DNA from: Bolinopsis microptera
Taxonomy: Eukaryota > Ctenophora > Tentaculata > Lobata > Bolinopsidae
DNA length: 64,000 nt
Direction: 5' to 3'
Assembly: GCF_026151205.1 (NCBI RefSeq)
Contig: NC_087073.1
Span: 13,287,837-13,351,836, forward strand
The notes beneath the pieces were generated by a model. It was not told where the DNA came from, ran no database searches, and saw only the letters and a program-made list of their open reading frames with translations. Shown one piece after another: positions 46,228 through 57,876 of this stretch (the first letter of the stretch is position 1; each line of letters starts with the position of its first letter). Made by a program: the position numbers and the translations under genes.

Positions 46228-48300
46228 TTACATTTCGGAAAGCAGCGTGGGTTTCAGAGTTCCGACTCCACTTGAGGATATGCTCCTGATAGCGTAATCC
46301 AGTTTCTTTATATTTGGGATAACCTCCGAAACAGAAACCATGTCCCCCTCCGCCGCTTTTGTGGTGATGTAGAATGGCTTCAGTACCGCAATAGCTTTGG
46401 TCAGAAGATCCCAATCGTGAGGAGTCATCTGCAAAATTCAGTTGATCAATACTTAGCCTGTACATTGAGAAGTGAGCTAGGAATTAGGAGGTCCAGCGGA
46501 CAAGAATTTGTTCCAGTTACATTCCAGGGACATTGATTCTCTAAACTTGATGTTAACTAGTGCTACTCAGAAAATGAGAGATGAGTCAAAAGAGCTGCAT
46601 GTAAACTGACCTGTTGAGATGCAGACAACGATAACTCTGCATTTTGAGCGGTGATTGTTATTGCATATTTTTTATTCTGAAAGGCCTGGAAGATCATGTA
46701 ATAACTGTTCCATCTCGTGTCCACTGCAACTGGTCTGATGAGAGTTGCCTCTACTGCTTGATTTTCATTCAGTAGACGTTTACCTGCATGTGCGGGATAG
46801 TTTAACATATGATAGTTAAGAAATGATAAACGCAAGTCGTAACAATGATAGTTTTGCCAAGATTATGTCACTCAACGAACATGTACCTACGGCAACATTT
46901 TAATCAAACGTTATTAATGTGTACATTTCAGTAAGAAAATATTTTGAATCAGCCGTTGTTATCAGATTAAGTATGTGACAATGAAATCATCAAACAGAAA
47001 ACCTAAGGTAAATGTAGTGATTCTCACCCGCAGGGGTTCTAAACTCCTTGATAAGACTCTTGATCTTTTTGATAAGCCGGTTAACTCCACTTTGAGAAAA
47101 ACAGAATTCTTTACGATGAGATTCAGTAGATGGAGAAAACAGGATCCAGGCGGACAAAGCCTTTTTCATGTTTGAAGCAGTGTCGCTGATAACGCAGTGA
47201 AGTTTCTCTTCGGACAGACCCCATGCCTGCAGTACAAATGACACATTGTTCTTTAACGAGTCACGTAATAATTTGTAATTAGAAACTATGTGGGCAGCTA
47301 ACGGTTAATATTTTCTACTATCAAAAAGCTAAGCGCACTCTGATGAACTCGAAATGAGCATGTATTTCGAATTTTACAATCTATATGGCATTGGCAGTCC
47401 TGAGTTCTGAGTTTGAACTTTGATCATGGGGTTAGAAATGACACAAATTAGATATATATATGAGCTAAATTATTCAGATTTAACGATAGAACTTACCGGT
47501 ATGTGCTCGGTTATAGGGAAGGCATCTCAGTACAATAACTTTTCTTTCGAAGTTTGTAGTTACGAAGTGTATTATGACCCCCAAATAGGAATCCAGCGCT
47601 TTTGACAACCAAACATCACAGCTCAGACTGTAATCAGCTCCTTTCAGTCAATAAATTTCTTCAGTTTAAACTGTACTCTATCATATAATTCAGGAAACAG
47701 TTTTGTGCGCACCACCTTCTCTGAGGGTATGTCAAACTTCTTGTTCAAACCTGAATGAGCCGGAAGTCAGATGATCTTAATTTATCTGTAAATGATTATC
47801 CAACAAATGATTGTCAATCTGCTGCTAATTTACTTAATAGCAATCAATTTTATCATCACAAAGAACTCAATTGGAATTTTAATCTGGGGTCATCACAGCT
47901 CGAGCCTAGAAAAGTTTTTTTTTTATTGAGCTAAGTTATTAAAAACGTCCCAAATCAATCTTACCGTCAACAAACTGTTGAAATTGTTCATTCTCAACAG
48001 TCGTGTATGGGAGCATCTGATCAATAATCCATTTCAGGAGCAACTTTTTAGATCTTTTTGACGTTCATCAGTCTAGTAACAGTGGCGCCGCTCCAGACTG
48101 CCCCCAGTGTGGGCTGATTAGATGTTGTCAGTTGATACATCGATCTCCGCTCAGCTTCGACTTCATCAGACTTTTGTCTCTTGAGTCTTGACCCTCTGTG
48201 ATTCACGTATTGCAGTTGCTTCCTTGTGTTTAGAAGGGTGCTTATGTTTCAAATGATCCCATAAAATGGTTACCTGGATATCATCCTAGCCTAAGGCATG
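46228..48300 (-). pseudogene. hAT (ZBED-type) transposase gene with introns, degenerate
   Basis: From 48300 downward: a BED-finger remnant (WDHLKHKHPSKHKEATAIRE), FDIPSEKVVRTKLFPELY, then DVWLSKALDSYLGV (first catalytic Asp region), exon 47297-47028 with AWGLSEEKLHCVISDTASNM (second Asp), exon 46793-46611 with RPVAVDTRWNSYYMIFQAF, and exon 46434-46228 with TPHDWDLLTKAIAVLKPFYI. Several splice junctions are in phase, but there is a frameshift near 47650 and the C-terminal catalytic Glu/hATC part is missing; the gene ends at the border of the adjacent repeat array. It is probably dead; intron-containing hAT genes also arise by domestication, so residual function is a weak alternative. Confidence 0.75.
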
Positions 48301-48485
48301 TGACGTGACAAGCACCTGCAGCAAAGATTAGATTAGATTAGATTAAGAATAATGACATAAACATCATCACTAGTTTTAAACAATCTTTCTGATTTCCTCA
48401 TTATCAGAACTGTGAACATTTCACAGCCTTCGTCATTAAAAAACAAACAAATTCTATAACTAACATAATTGTCATAATTTATTTA

Positions 48486-48650
48486 GAGAGTTAATACTGA
48501 GTGGAAGAGTAGCTACCGAGGGAAATATCGAGTAACACTGATGAATACAGAGAGTTAATACTGAGTGGGAGAATAACTACTGAGGGAAATGTAGAGTATC
48601 ACTGATGAAGACAGAGAATTAATACTGAGTGGGAGAGTAGCTACTGAGGG
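48486..48650. repeat. ~62-bp tandem repeat, about three copies
   Basis: Copies of GAGAGTTAATACTGAGTGGG...CTACTGAGGGAAAT...GTATCACTGATGAA, directly preceding the 92-bp satellite. Confidence 0.8.
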
Positions 48651-48651
48651 A

Positions 48652-49548
48652 AAATGTGACCTCCAGATCAGTAAAATTAAGGGTGCTGGAAGAGCTGCAT
48701 AGAGTCCACTAGTATTTAATATTAGCCTGTACTGGCTCAATAAAATGTGACCTCCAGATCAGTAAAATTAGGGGTGCTGGAAGAGCTGCATAGAGTCCAC
48801 TAGTATTTAATATTAGCCTGTACTGGCTCAATAAAATGTGACCTCCAGATCAGTAAAATTAGGGGTGCTGGGAGAGCTGCATAGAGTCCACTAGTATTTA
48901 ATATTAGCCTGTACTGGTTCAATAAAATATGACCTCCAGATCAGTAAAATTAGGGGTGCTGGAAGAGCTGCATAGAGTCCACTAGTATTTAATATTAGCC
49001 TGTACTGGCTCAATAAAATGTGACTTCCAGATCATTAAAATTAAGGGTGCTGGAAGAACTGCATAGAGTCCACTAGTATTTAATATTAGCCTGTACTGGC
49101 TCAATAGAATGTGACCTCCAGATCAGTAAAATTAAGGGTGCTGGAAGAGCTGCATAGAGTCCACTAGTATTTAATATTAGCCTGTACTGGCTCAAAAAAA
49201 TATGACCTCCAGATCAGTAAAATTAGGGGTGCTGGAAGAGCTGCATAGAGTCCACTAGTATTTAATATTAGCCTGTACTAGCTCAATAAAATGTGACCTC
49301 CAGATCAGTAAAATTAGGGGGTGCTGGAAGAGCTGCATAGAGTCCACTACTATTTAATATTAGCCTGTACTAGCTCAATAGAATGTGACCTCCAGATCAG
49401 TAAAATTAAGGGTGCTGGAAGAGCTGCATAGAGTCCACTAGTATTTAATATTAGCCTGTACTGGCTCAATAAAATGTGACCTCCAGATCAGTTAAATTAA
49501 GGGTGCTGGAAGAATTTGCATAGAGTCCACTAGTATTTAATATTAGCC
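48652..49548. repeat. 92-bp satellite, about ten copies
   Basis: Tandem copies of a unit starting ATGTGACCTCCAGATCAGTA and ending GCCTGTACTGGCTCAATAAA, a few substitutions per copy. Confidence 0.92.
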
Positions 49549-49549
49549 C

Positions 49550-50884
49550 CAAAAAAGCGGTCCTGGTCGAGCCTTAGAGATGTTAGATGTATAAATTTGG
49601 GGATTGAAGTGGTTTGCAATAACCAGAGAGATGTTAAACAAATCGAACAACAGGTTGAACAAAAAAGCATGTGTAAAAAGTTATCGAGTGATAAAATAGG
49701 ACAAAGGAGAAAGCATAAATATGATCTTAGGCAGCTAGACGCCAGCTAGCTCATCGCGGTGTCACATGACTTTAATACCACGATATCATTGGTCATCTAT
49801 ATATCCAATGCGAAATATAAATATAGCGCGTTTTTCATGAATTAGTAGCGCCGTACAAAAATTAAGCAGTTTGGAACAAAATTACAAGTTTTAAGTTTAC
49901 AGAAATATTGAAACATTTCAATTTTTGTTTGCATGAAGGTTCTAATGACTTAATAAAGTCGTTTAGATAATAAAAATACTACAAAGATACCAAGTAAACT
50001 CACAAATATTGCAACTTGGTTAAAAACAATGCATTTAACTGTTTTGGTGGCGCGCGCGCGCCATCTCAGTCAATTACTCCCATATTTGGTCAAATAGGAT
50101 AATAGGGACGCAGAATATGCGTCCCTCTAAAAAGTCCGATTCCCTTCATGGTATGCCCCTTTTTCCGCCTTCGGCGGCGCGCGCTTCGCGCGCGAAAAGT
50201 GGCATGCAACGTATGTCAAGTGTCGCGCGTAGTCGTAGTCGTACAGTTCACATACATAGCCATGTGTCTATGCGTACTGCGTGACGCGCTTGTTTCACGT
50301 TCGCGCGCTACTGCAAGCTAGAGGGCTCTGGTTAGAGCAAGTCGTACAGCGTAGTGACTGGCGTTGATTCACGATGTCAATTCGTCGACAGTCTTGAAAC
50401 AAATTTGATTGACGATGTCAATCCGTCGAGATCGTTGCTCTGCGAAGCAGAGCAACGATCGTCGACGATGCAAGAATGCTAGTTTGCGCGGCGCGTCGAA
50501 GCGGCGAAGTCCTCCAAGAAACAAATGTTTTCAGAGTATCATATCATCCGTTAAATCAGATAGGTCCACTGATAACCAATTAAATAGTAAATAGACTCAA
50601 TGGCCAAATTTGTATTACTATTAGATGAACGTAAAGTTTATGATTGATGCATTGTTATATTATTAATGAACAAAAAATACATTTAATTTTGAAATATTTA
50701 AATTGGGATCATGAACACAGAACAGAACAAAATCAATCGTATTTGTATTTGACAGGGAGAAAGAAAGGTTTTGTTCAAAATTCAACACAAAAGTTTGGGG
50801 TTTAACATAATTGAAATTAAACGGTGATTTTCAAAGTAGTTTAGGCTCGTTGAATATTTTATACAACTCAGTTCTTGTCATTGG
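49550..50884. other. Repeat-derived region
   Basis: No gene recognised. Contains GC-rich palindromes (GGCGCGCGCGCGCC at 50049, CCGCCTTCGGCGG near 50166, CGCGCGCTTCGCGCGCG) and a dispersed repeat at 50409-50517 with an inverted copy at 56406-56499. Confidence 0.6.
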
Positions 50885-53800
50885 TCATGATCGACCATTT
50901 TGAAGAGACAGAAGGTTTTTAGGCAGCTCCATCTCTATCGTTGCATCATTTGAGTTGTCATTTTTCTGTTCAAACTTTTTCGAGGACCTTTTAGGGCCCT
51001 GGTAGTCGAAACACCACTTGGCAAGAGCGAAAACAAAGAACTGCCCAAATTCGATGATGGTGAAGGCACTGCAACCAAGAAACAGCCCCAGCACTCCGCC
51101 TACATCACCTGATATAATTATAGATATTTAAGTACAAATAGTGACGGAAAATCAAAAATTATTATAATAAACATGCCAAGAGTGAACGAATTTGTTGGAC
51201 CACTGTGAATTTCATTTCTGATACAGCATAAAAATATAGACCTTCACAATCTCCTCAACAATCTAAGAGCCTGAATCTAAAGGTAATATTAGACTCACCG
51301 AGGAAGTTACCCCAGCCATAGGTAACTATCTCCCTTATCTCAGAAACCTGCATGTTAGAGAACATTATCTCTATCACCAGCAGGTTATCCATAACATCCT
51401 CCTTTGTAGTGTAACCTGGACAGTGCAGGTATTATAGTGACTGTGTTCTTTACATCAATAAATTTCCACGATACGTATTACGTAATGAGAAGAATGCTCC
51501 AGCAAATAAACCCGAACTTACCAGCTGGTAAACTGTCCACCTTTTTGTGAGCGTAGTATTTATTGAGGGAGGAGCTGGAGAGTTGGGCAGTGTACTGTGT
51601 TTCTTTACAGGGAGGCGGACAATTACAGATAGGGTTCAGGTTTCTCACGTCCGAGTATCTCGCAACTGAAGTGTGCACGTGTCATGGTTCCTATCGGGCT
51701 AGGATTGGAGGACGAAACTCTCCTATAATTCATTTACATAAGAAAACAGAAGAAGTAGCGAATAATAAACAAAAAGTAAGACTTACCCCACTTTTTGTAC
51801 TGTTTTATGCCGCATTTAGCCCACTGTTCTAGAGTACATGCCTTGTACTCCACAGCCGGGTTATTTTGAGGGTAAGGTGGTACTATCAGTACACAGCCAC
51901 ACTCTCTTATCAGTGCGTAGTCTCTACATTGGGCTATACAACTGAAAACTAGAAGTTAACACTATTTGCACAATGCACATGTTACACAACTTATTGGATG
52001 TGTTATATCTGATTTTTGGTTCACCGTTCAATTCACCACCGTGAAGCGTCAAACTGTATAACGAAATGTCATGATTGAACGCAATCTTTATGGTTTGAAT
52101 ATTTGACCCTACTCTGTATTAGGGGGAAAGGGGGGATCATGAGTATTTAACCTGTTTTCCTCGTATCTGCCGTAAGTGTTAACCACCAGACTCTGATCAC
52201 ATGACCCAGCTGGAGGGGGTTCTCTAAACTCCTACACAGGATAATCACCATATTAGGTAATGTTACCATCGTTACACTACCATATAGTGTAACTTTTAGT
52301 TCTCTAAACATCTACAGAGAATTGGCAGTTTGCTGAGTTTCCAGAGAAATGGTTCTCCTCCAAAGTGCTTAAACTTACCTTGACCATGCTTAGGTCCACC
52401 TTGTAGATACTACCGGGGCTCATGAAGAAACCGGAGGGTATAGTGCTGGAGTAGGTCTCGTGGTCGTGAAATGCTACCGTGTAACCATACTGGGCGTTCT
52501 GTTTTGCTGATTCGCTGAAATGTAGGAGCTATAGTATATACTATATATATTATATAACCTTGTAACCATACTGGGCGTTCTGTTTTGCTGATTCGCTGAA
52601 AAGTAGGAGCTATAGTATGATGAATCATGAATGATGGTATGATGAATTGTAAAAAGACAGGGCAGATGTTCTATTAGTATTCTTCAATTTGTCGAGGATG
52701 AATTATTCATAACGAGAAATGTCGGGGAGAAATTATAGTAGGGCCAAGTTATTTTTAACATGAAAACTACGTCCCAGGCTCACTCATTGCCTTGCCACCT
52801 ATTGATCTGATAAAGATAATAAGAGAACCTGTAATCGTCCAGATCTGCAAAGAATATAAGCCTCATCTTGCCGTAGTCTCCACCTTTTCCACGTAGCTTT
52901 CCTTCTGGGTTCACTCTGAAGCAGTTCCCGCTGATACTTGCTTCCTGTAAGAGGTGTGTTTTTTCGAGAACTATCTTTCTGGAATGGATGACTTTATTAA
53001 TTCTTGAAATATAAATTTATGTTCGAAAGAAATTTTGTTTCCTGTACTGCTACTTTTTTATTTTTAGTATCATGCCCCGTTTCTATTTTGGAGAATTTCT
53101 GCAATCTGTCATGATAAGATAACACAAACCCGCTCAAAGTACATTTTCCCCAAAACCTTCTCATCGTTACAAATGTTGATGCTCTGTTCGCACTGTAGAA
53201 ACGTACTGTTAGCTGGACCCGCCTCTCTTATTATTTTCTCGTATGTAACATTCCTCCACCTGCACCAATGTTGAGTTATGAATTTTAACCAGTTGAAGCC
53301 GTTGTTTCCTCCAAATATGGGATATTATTCGTGACAATTAACCGATTTTTTCCGTTACAACGAAAAAAGTAAGTGAAAATGAAGATATTCTTGATGAGCA
53401 AATAATAAACTTACATTCTATAAGAGGGGTTATTCCATGGAATCCTTCTGGTAATCTTTTCGTCCCATTGGTCCAGCTTATTTATAATTTTCTCTAACCC
53501 TTTTTTAGTCTGAGACCAACGGTGTGAAACCTGCGATGAATTATATGAAACGTTGAAAATTATTTCCACGGCCTCTACTTCTGACTTTTACTTTTTTATT
53601 TTTGGTATCTTTTTGTTGGATTCTTTGCTACTCACTTCCCACGACCTCTGTTAACAGAGATAAGGGCTGATCTCTATTGCTTCACTGCAGATTCGTTAAT
53701 TTTCCTAACCTGAAATGAAACTTGGTCTTACCACATTGTGACTGCATATAGATATGGTTGGGAATAAGATCGAGGCTGGTCTTTGTCTATCCTTGTTGTT

Positions 53801-54561
53801 TGCTTCACTTGCGATCACTTGAAACTTAGTCCCTGAAAATAGGTCTATTAACAGAATTAAATTAAATTTGAGTGTAATTTTATATTTTAACCCTTCAAAC
53901 TTCGAAGTTGTGCTGCTATATTCTATCCTTAAATTCAACATTATTTCTGAACTTTTATTTTATTTATCCTGTATCCGCACCTGTCGGCTTGCCAATGAAT
54001 GAGATAGCAGATATGGCAATGACGTAGACAGCGTATCCGATACTAGCGAGCCAGATGATCAGGAAGAAAATCTTAATCAACTTCTGGTCTCCGTGAAAGA
54101 CGTACTTGACTCCGTGAGCACTTGTGTCAGCACTGAATTCTTTGAAATCGTCCAACCAACCCAGCTGTTATGCGAAGAAATCACCAGAAAATTCATAGAG
54201 TTTAAATTGAAAGCTTGATTCATGTGGTTTTAAACTCGGATTTGAAACTTTATTTAATAATAAAGTTAAACCTCTTTGTACCGGGCTTTGGGGAGGGGGG
54301 GGGGGGGGAATTTTGGAGAAAAATAAAGTGCCCAGTATATCGAGGGACCCGGTATGGAGAGGCACAGTATTAACTATGATTATGAAGAGGTTTAAGTTGC
54401 CCTCAAAGTCAAACCTCGGCCCCATCATCCGGTACATATCTCTCTCCTAACCAGCCCTGAACGATCTTAAAAGCTAATTTTTCCTCCTTGTCCTCCGTCG
54501 AGCCGAACACTCGTGGATCGATTGTCTTCCATCTGTTACCCCCACCTGGCCTCAAAATCAT
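50885..54561 (-). CDS. DEG/ENaC-family sodium channel subunit
   Basis: Twelve exons with consistent phases: 54561-54436, 54164-53981, 53832-53732, 53530-53415, 53259-53130, 52944-52829, 52514-52379, 52231-52152, 51941-51787, 51665-51522, 51415-51299, 51108-50885; about 540 residues, normal for the family. Exon 2 has the ADTSAHG motif and TM1 (IFFLIIWLASIGYAVYVI). Exon 3 has FPTISICSHN. The extracellular part has Cys-rich stretches, including CGCVLIVPP and CNCPPPCKETQYTAQLSSSS. Exon 12 has the TM2 region GVLGLFLGCSAFTIIEFGQF. The pore selectivity motif (usually GxS just before this) reads G-C-S. Acceptor CTTCTCAACAG lies 9 nt before the ATG. In cnidarians such channels are often peptide-gated; gating here is unknown. 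Confidence 0.93.
52558..52620. repeat. Intronic partial duplication of ENaC exon 7
   Basis: The 5' end and acceptor of exon 7 (52478-52535) are repeated almost exactly about 80 bp upstream in transcription direction, with CCATACTGGGCGTTCTGTTT in both. Confidence 0.85.
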
Positions 54562-54570
54562 CTTCAGGAT

Positions 54571-56120
54571 CTGTTGAGAAGCAGACAAAAAGGAAAATCA
54601 ACTTGTTGACGAGCTTCAGCTATCAGTAGCAGGTCGAGGAATTGATCGCGATTACAAGCAAAATTTAAGAACGTGCTAAAACAATGTTTTGTAATTCCGG
54701 TTTGTCAACGTGGTCAGTGCAACTATTTAGTATTTAGTCCTAATGTTTAACGCGTATAATCCATTGGCTGACTTGATTATTCCGGAAATCTTTACCCAGA
54801 TCTTTTCAATATTTCTCACTTAATTCTCAGAATTAAAGTAGATCAGCATTATGCTAAATGATAAATGATTATAGCAGTATCTTTGAAGTTTGAACCTAAA
54901 CTCTACAAGATGTTTTCACGATATAAATGCTCTGTATAAAGAGGTATGGGTGAAGCTGGTAGGGTTAACGAGAGCTGGTGAATTGATAAAATCATTGCCA
55001 TCAAGGCGGGCTTCTTATAACTTCCAGTGGCGAAATCTTCCAGAATACAGAACTCAGAATCGAAGATGGGGCGCCCAGCGCACCTTTCAATTCCCTGATA
55101 GCGCTAGAGCCGACATCACTCCAGATAGGTTCATAAGGGGGTGTAATCGGTAGTGAACCTGATGTCGAATTGTGCAGACATCACTGCTATCAATGCGAAC
55201 AGCGCCACTCCGATCATGCTTCTTCTTTCTTGGTGCATATTTGAAGTGAAGAGTCCAGATACTTTGTAGAAAGAGATTCGCATTCTGATCAGGATCTTTT
55301 ATACTCGTCGTATAACAAACGAGGGCTTCGTCTTGCCCAAAGATCGTTCTGAACAAGGTGTTAAACATATTATCTGAACTCTGAATATTGAAGTCTTGAA
55401 TGGTTGAGTCGAATGACAAAGGACGTGTAGGAACGACCATTCTATTGTTCTTAAAGCACACGAAACGCTGTTTTCATCTAGCTTATTGTATACACAAGTT
55501 TCTGTAGTTGCAACAGAAACGCAGGTACTTTCCAACTATCTATCACAATATGTCAGATGTTACAAGTTCAGACCTAGTAGCCATTTCAAAAACTAATTTA
55601 GTTAACCATTAAAGCCAGACCGAAAAAAGCGTATAATAATTCTCGCTTATAATACCTAACGTGATCGTAAGTTACGAGCTGGAAAAGATTGAAATCGTCA
55701 ATAAAAAAGGTAGCCCTAGGGACTTTCCAGCTATCTATTACAAAGAGATTTGCCAGATGGCAAAAGTTACTGTTAAAAGCTTATCTTAGAAAACTAACTT
55801 AGTTAACCATCTTACTATATATAAAGCGAGACGATATATATTTAAATATCCGTACCATTCCACTGACATCACGACATCTACTTAAACACGACTTTCCGCA
55901 AAACTCGTAACTGGTTTGAATGCTTTAATGGCCTTCAAATCAGCATGAAAGAATACAAATTTGGCCGAGGAATAAGAATTTTAGTGCCCAAAATGTGAAC
56001 CCCCACTGGAATTATCTAAGCCAACAGTATTAGTTTAAAACAAGGGCAAGTTTTTGAATGATTAGATGAAGGCGAGAAGGAATCGTCTGATGAATTGATT
56101 TAAAACATCTCTGACAGATA
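54571..56120. other. No gene recognised
   Basis: Upstream of the ENaC gene. Frames at 54890-55153 (plus) and 55087-55535 (minus) overlap but lack motifs or convincing splice structure. A repeated phrase GACTTTCCAGCTATCTAT-like / AACTAACTTAGTTAACCAT occurs near 55525-55620 and 55725-55815. Confidence 0.4.
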
Positions 56121-56126
56121 GTTTAT

Positions 56127-56920
56127 GTAATAAGCGCCATGAGTTGGCACAGAATTTTTTGTCTCTGATTTTGATAAATTTGGTACCAAAAGTTGCCTTT
56201 AACTGTGAATAATGAAAATTCACCGTGTAGCACGATTCGTTGAGATGTATGTGGGCCTCCTGTGCATTGCTAAAGTGAACTATGGACGAAAAATGGTTAA
56301 TTTATTGCTTAAAATGCCTGTAACTCCTAAAATATTGAATATTTTGAAACAATTCTTACAGAATCGTAATGAGCTTAATCAGACGCAACTTTTGGTACCA
56401 AAATTTTGGAGGACTTCGCCGCTTCGACGCGCCGCGCGAACTAGCATTCTTGCTTCGCATCGTCGATCCACGATCTCGATGGGTTGACATCGTCAACCAA
56501 CCAAAATTATAATATTTAAAGCACCAAATTTTTCGAAAATTTGTTCAAAATTTTACACAAAGGGGGGACCCTTTACTTGTGTTCAGATTAAAAACTTTTG
56601 AAAAAAATTCCTTTAAATCTTAAAATATTAGTACTTAAAGTTTCGTCTCGATGAGCTGATTACGATACCATAACATAATGGTATTACTTATGATAATACT
56701 TATGTGATAATAATTTAAAATGTGAAAGTTATAGGCCAAAAACTAAAAATTTGCGCGAAAAAAGCACGCGCGGCGAACAAGCGTGAAGCGCCGTGTAGCA
56801 TTTTTTCCGAAAATTGCTACACGGTGGATTTGTTTTATTCACATTTTTAGAAATCTTTTGGTACCAAATTTATCGAAATCGGAGAAAAAAGTTCTGTGCT
56901 CGCGCTTGGCGCTTATTACA
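56127..56920. mobile_element. Foldback element with ~66-bp inverted arms
   Basis: Arms 56127-56193 and 56855-56920 are inverted, sharing GTAATAAGCGCCA, GCACAGAA.TTTTT and GATAAATTTGGTACCAAAAG. The interior contains GGTACCAAA again (56395) plus a GC-rich dispersed repeat (56406-56499). No transposase. Confidence 0.65.
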
Positions 56921-57025
56921 CTGACTAAGACAAACCCATGGAGTGCCCCGGTTGATGGATCAGAGCACAAGCCATTATATGTACTTGTAGTTATACAGAA
57001 AGGTGACTTAACAGTCGAGAAGTAA

Positions 57026-57876
57026 TCTGTGTCAGCTCCTAGAGAGATGGCAGCAGCTTCACTGGATTACAGAAGAGTGGCCTGTCGTCTGTATCAGGTC
57101 AGACATAGACTCTAGAGAGTAGAGATTATAAATCTTCAGAATGGGTACGCTCAGTAAAAAAGTGGGAAATCAAAATCGCTCAAATACGTTGAGCCGCGCT
57201 TTTATGTCATGGTTGCTGGCGAAATTTTACTATTTGATAAAAATAATCACTTCGCGCGTTACACGAACTGACAATAAAGCCAGGACAGACAACAAATATT
57301 ATGTCACTGTACAGAAGAAATAGAGAAATGATCTTCTTCATCCTTGAATACTGAAAGTGAAGTCCGAAGGGTTCCAAGACCCAAGTGGATGTAACCCGAG
57401 GACGATCTGGCCCAAAATGGAGGTATGTACATTCAATAAATATCTCAATTGTTTGTATCTTATACCAAAAAGTATATAAATTGTGCAACTGATCACAGAT
57501 CAGTTCAAAACACTACACTATTCAGGGGGGAACCAAGTTTGATACCAAGAGACAATCAAACGATAATTTTATAATAAAACATTCCTTAAGTTATCTTACA
57601 CTTTAAACTTATCAAAATTAGTTGGAAAGTAATAAAATTAAAATATGATCAAGAATTCGACAATATCTTATATCCTTGTCGGTAATAAGCAAGAAGTAAT
57701 TCATCAAAGTACAACCACACAGTTATAGAGTCGCCTACTGATAAACAAAATGATAGGTTGAAATGACATTTTAATAACAGCACACATTCCATATTCATCT
57801 GTTCCTAAAATTATCACTGAGTCGACTACAGAAAAGAAACTCATTAAATCAGTAATTACTACCAGAAACAACATCT
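57026..57876. other. Region downstream of the PRDM9-like gene
   Basis: AT-rich, no convincing ORF. It should hold the 3' UTR of the PR/SET zinc-finger gene, which ends at 57877. Confidence 0.4.

Noticed and set aside
55087-55535. Possible minus-strand gene upstream of ENaC
   Set aside because: Two frames overlap but junctions do not chain and no domain is seen.
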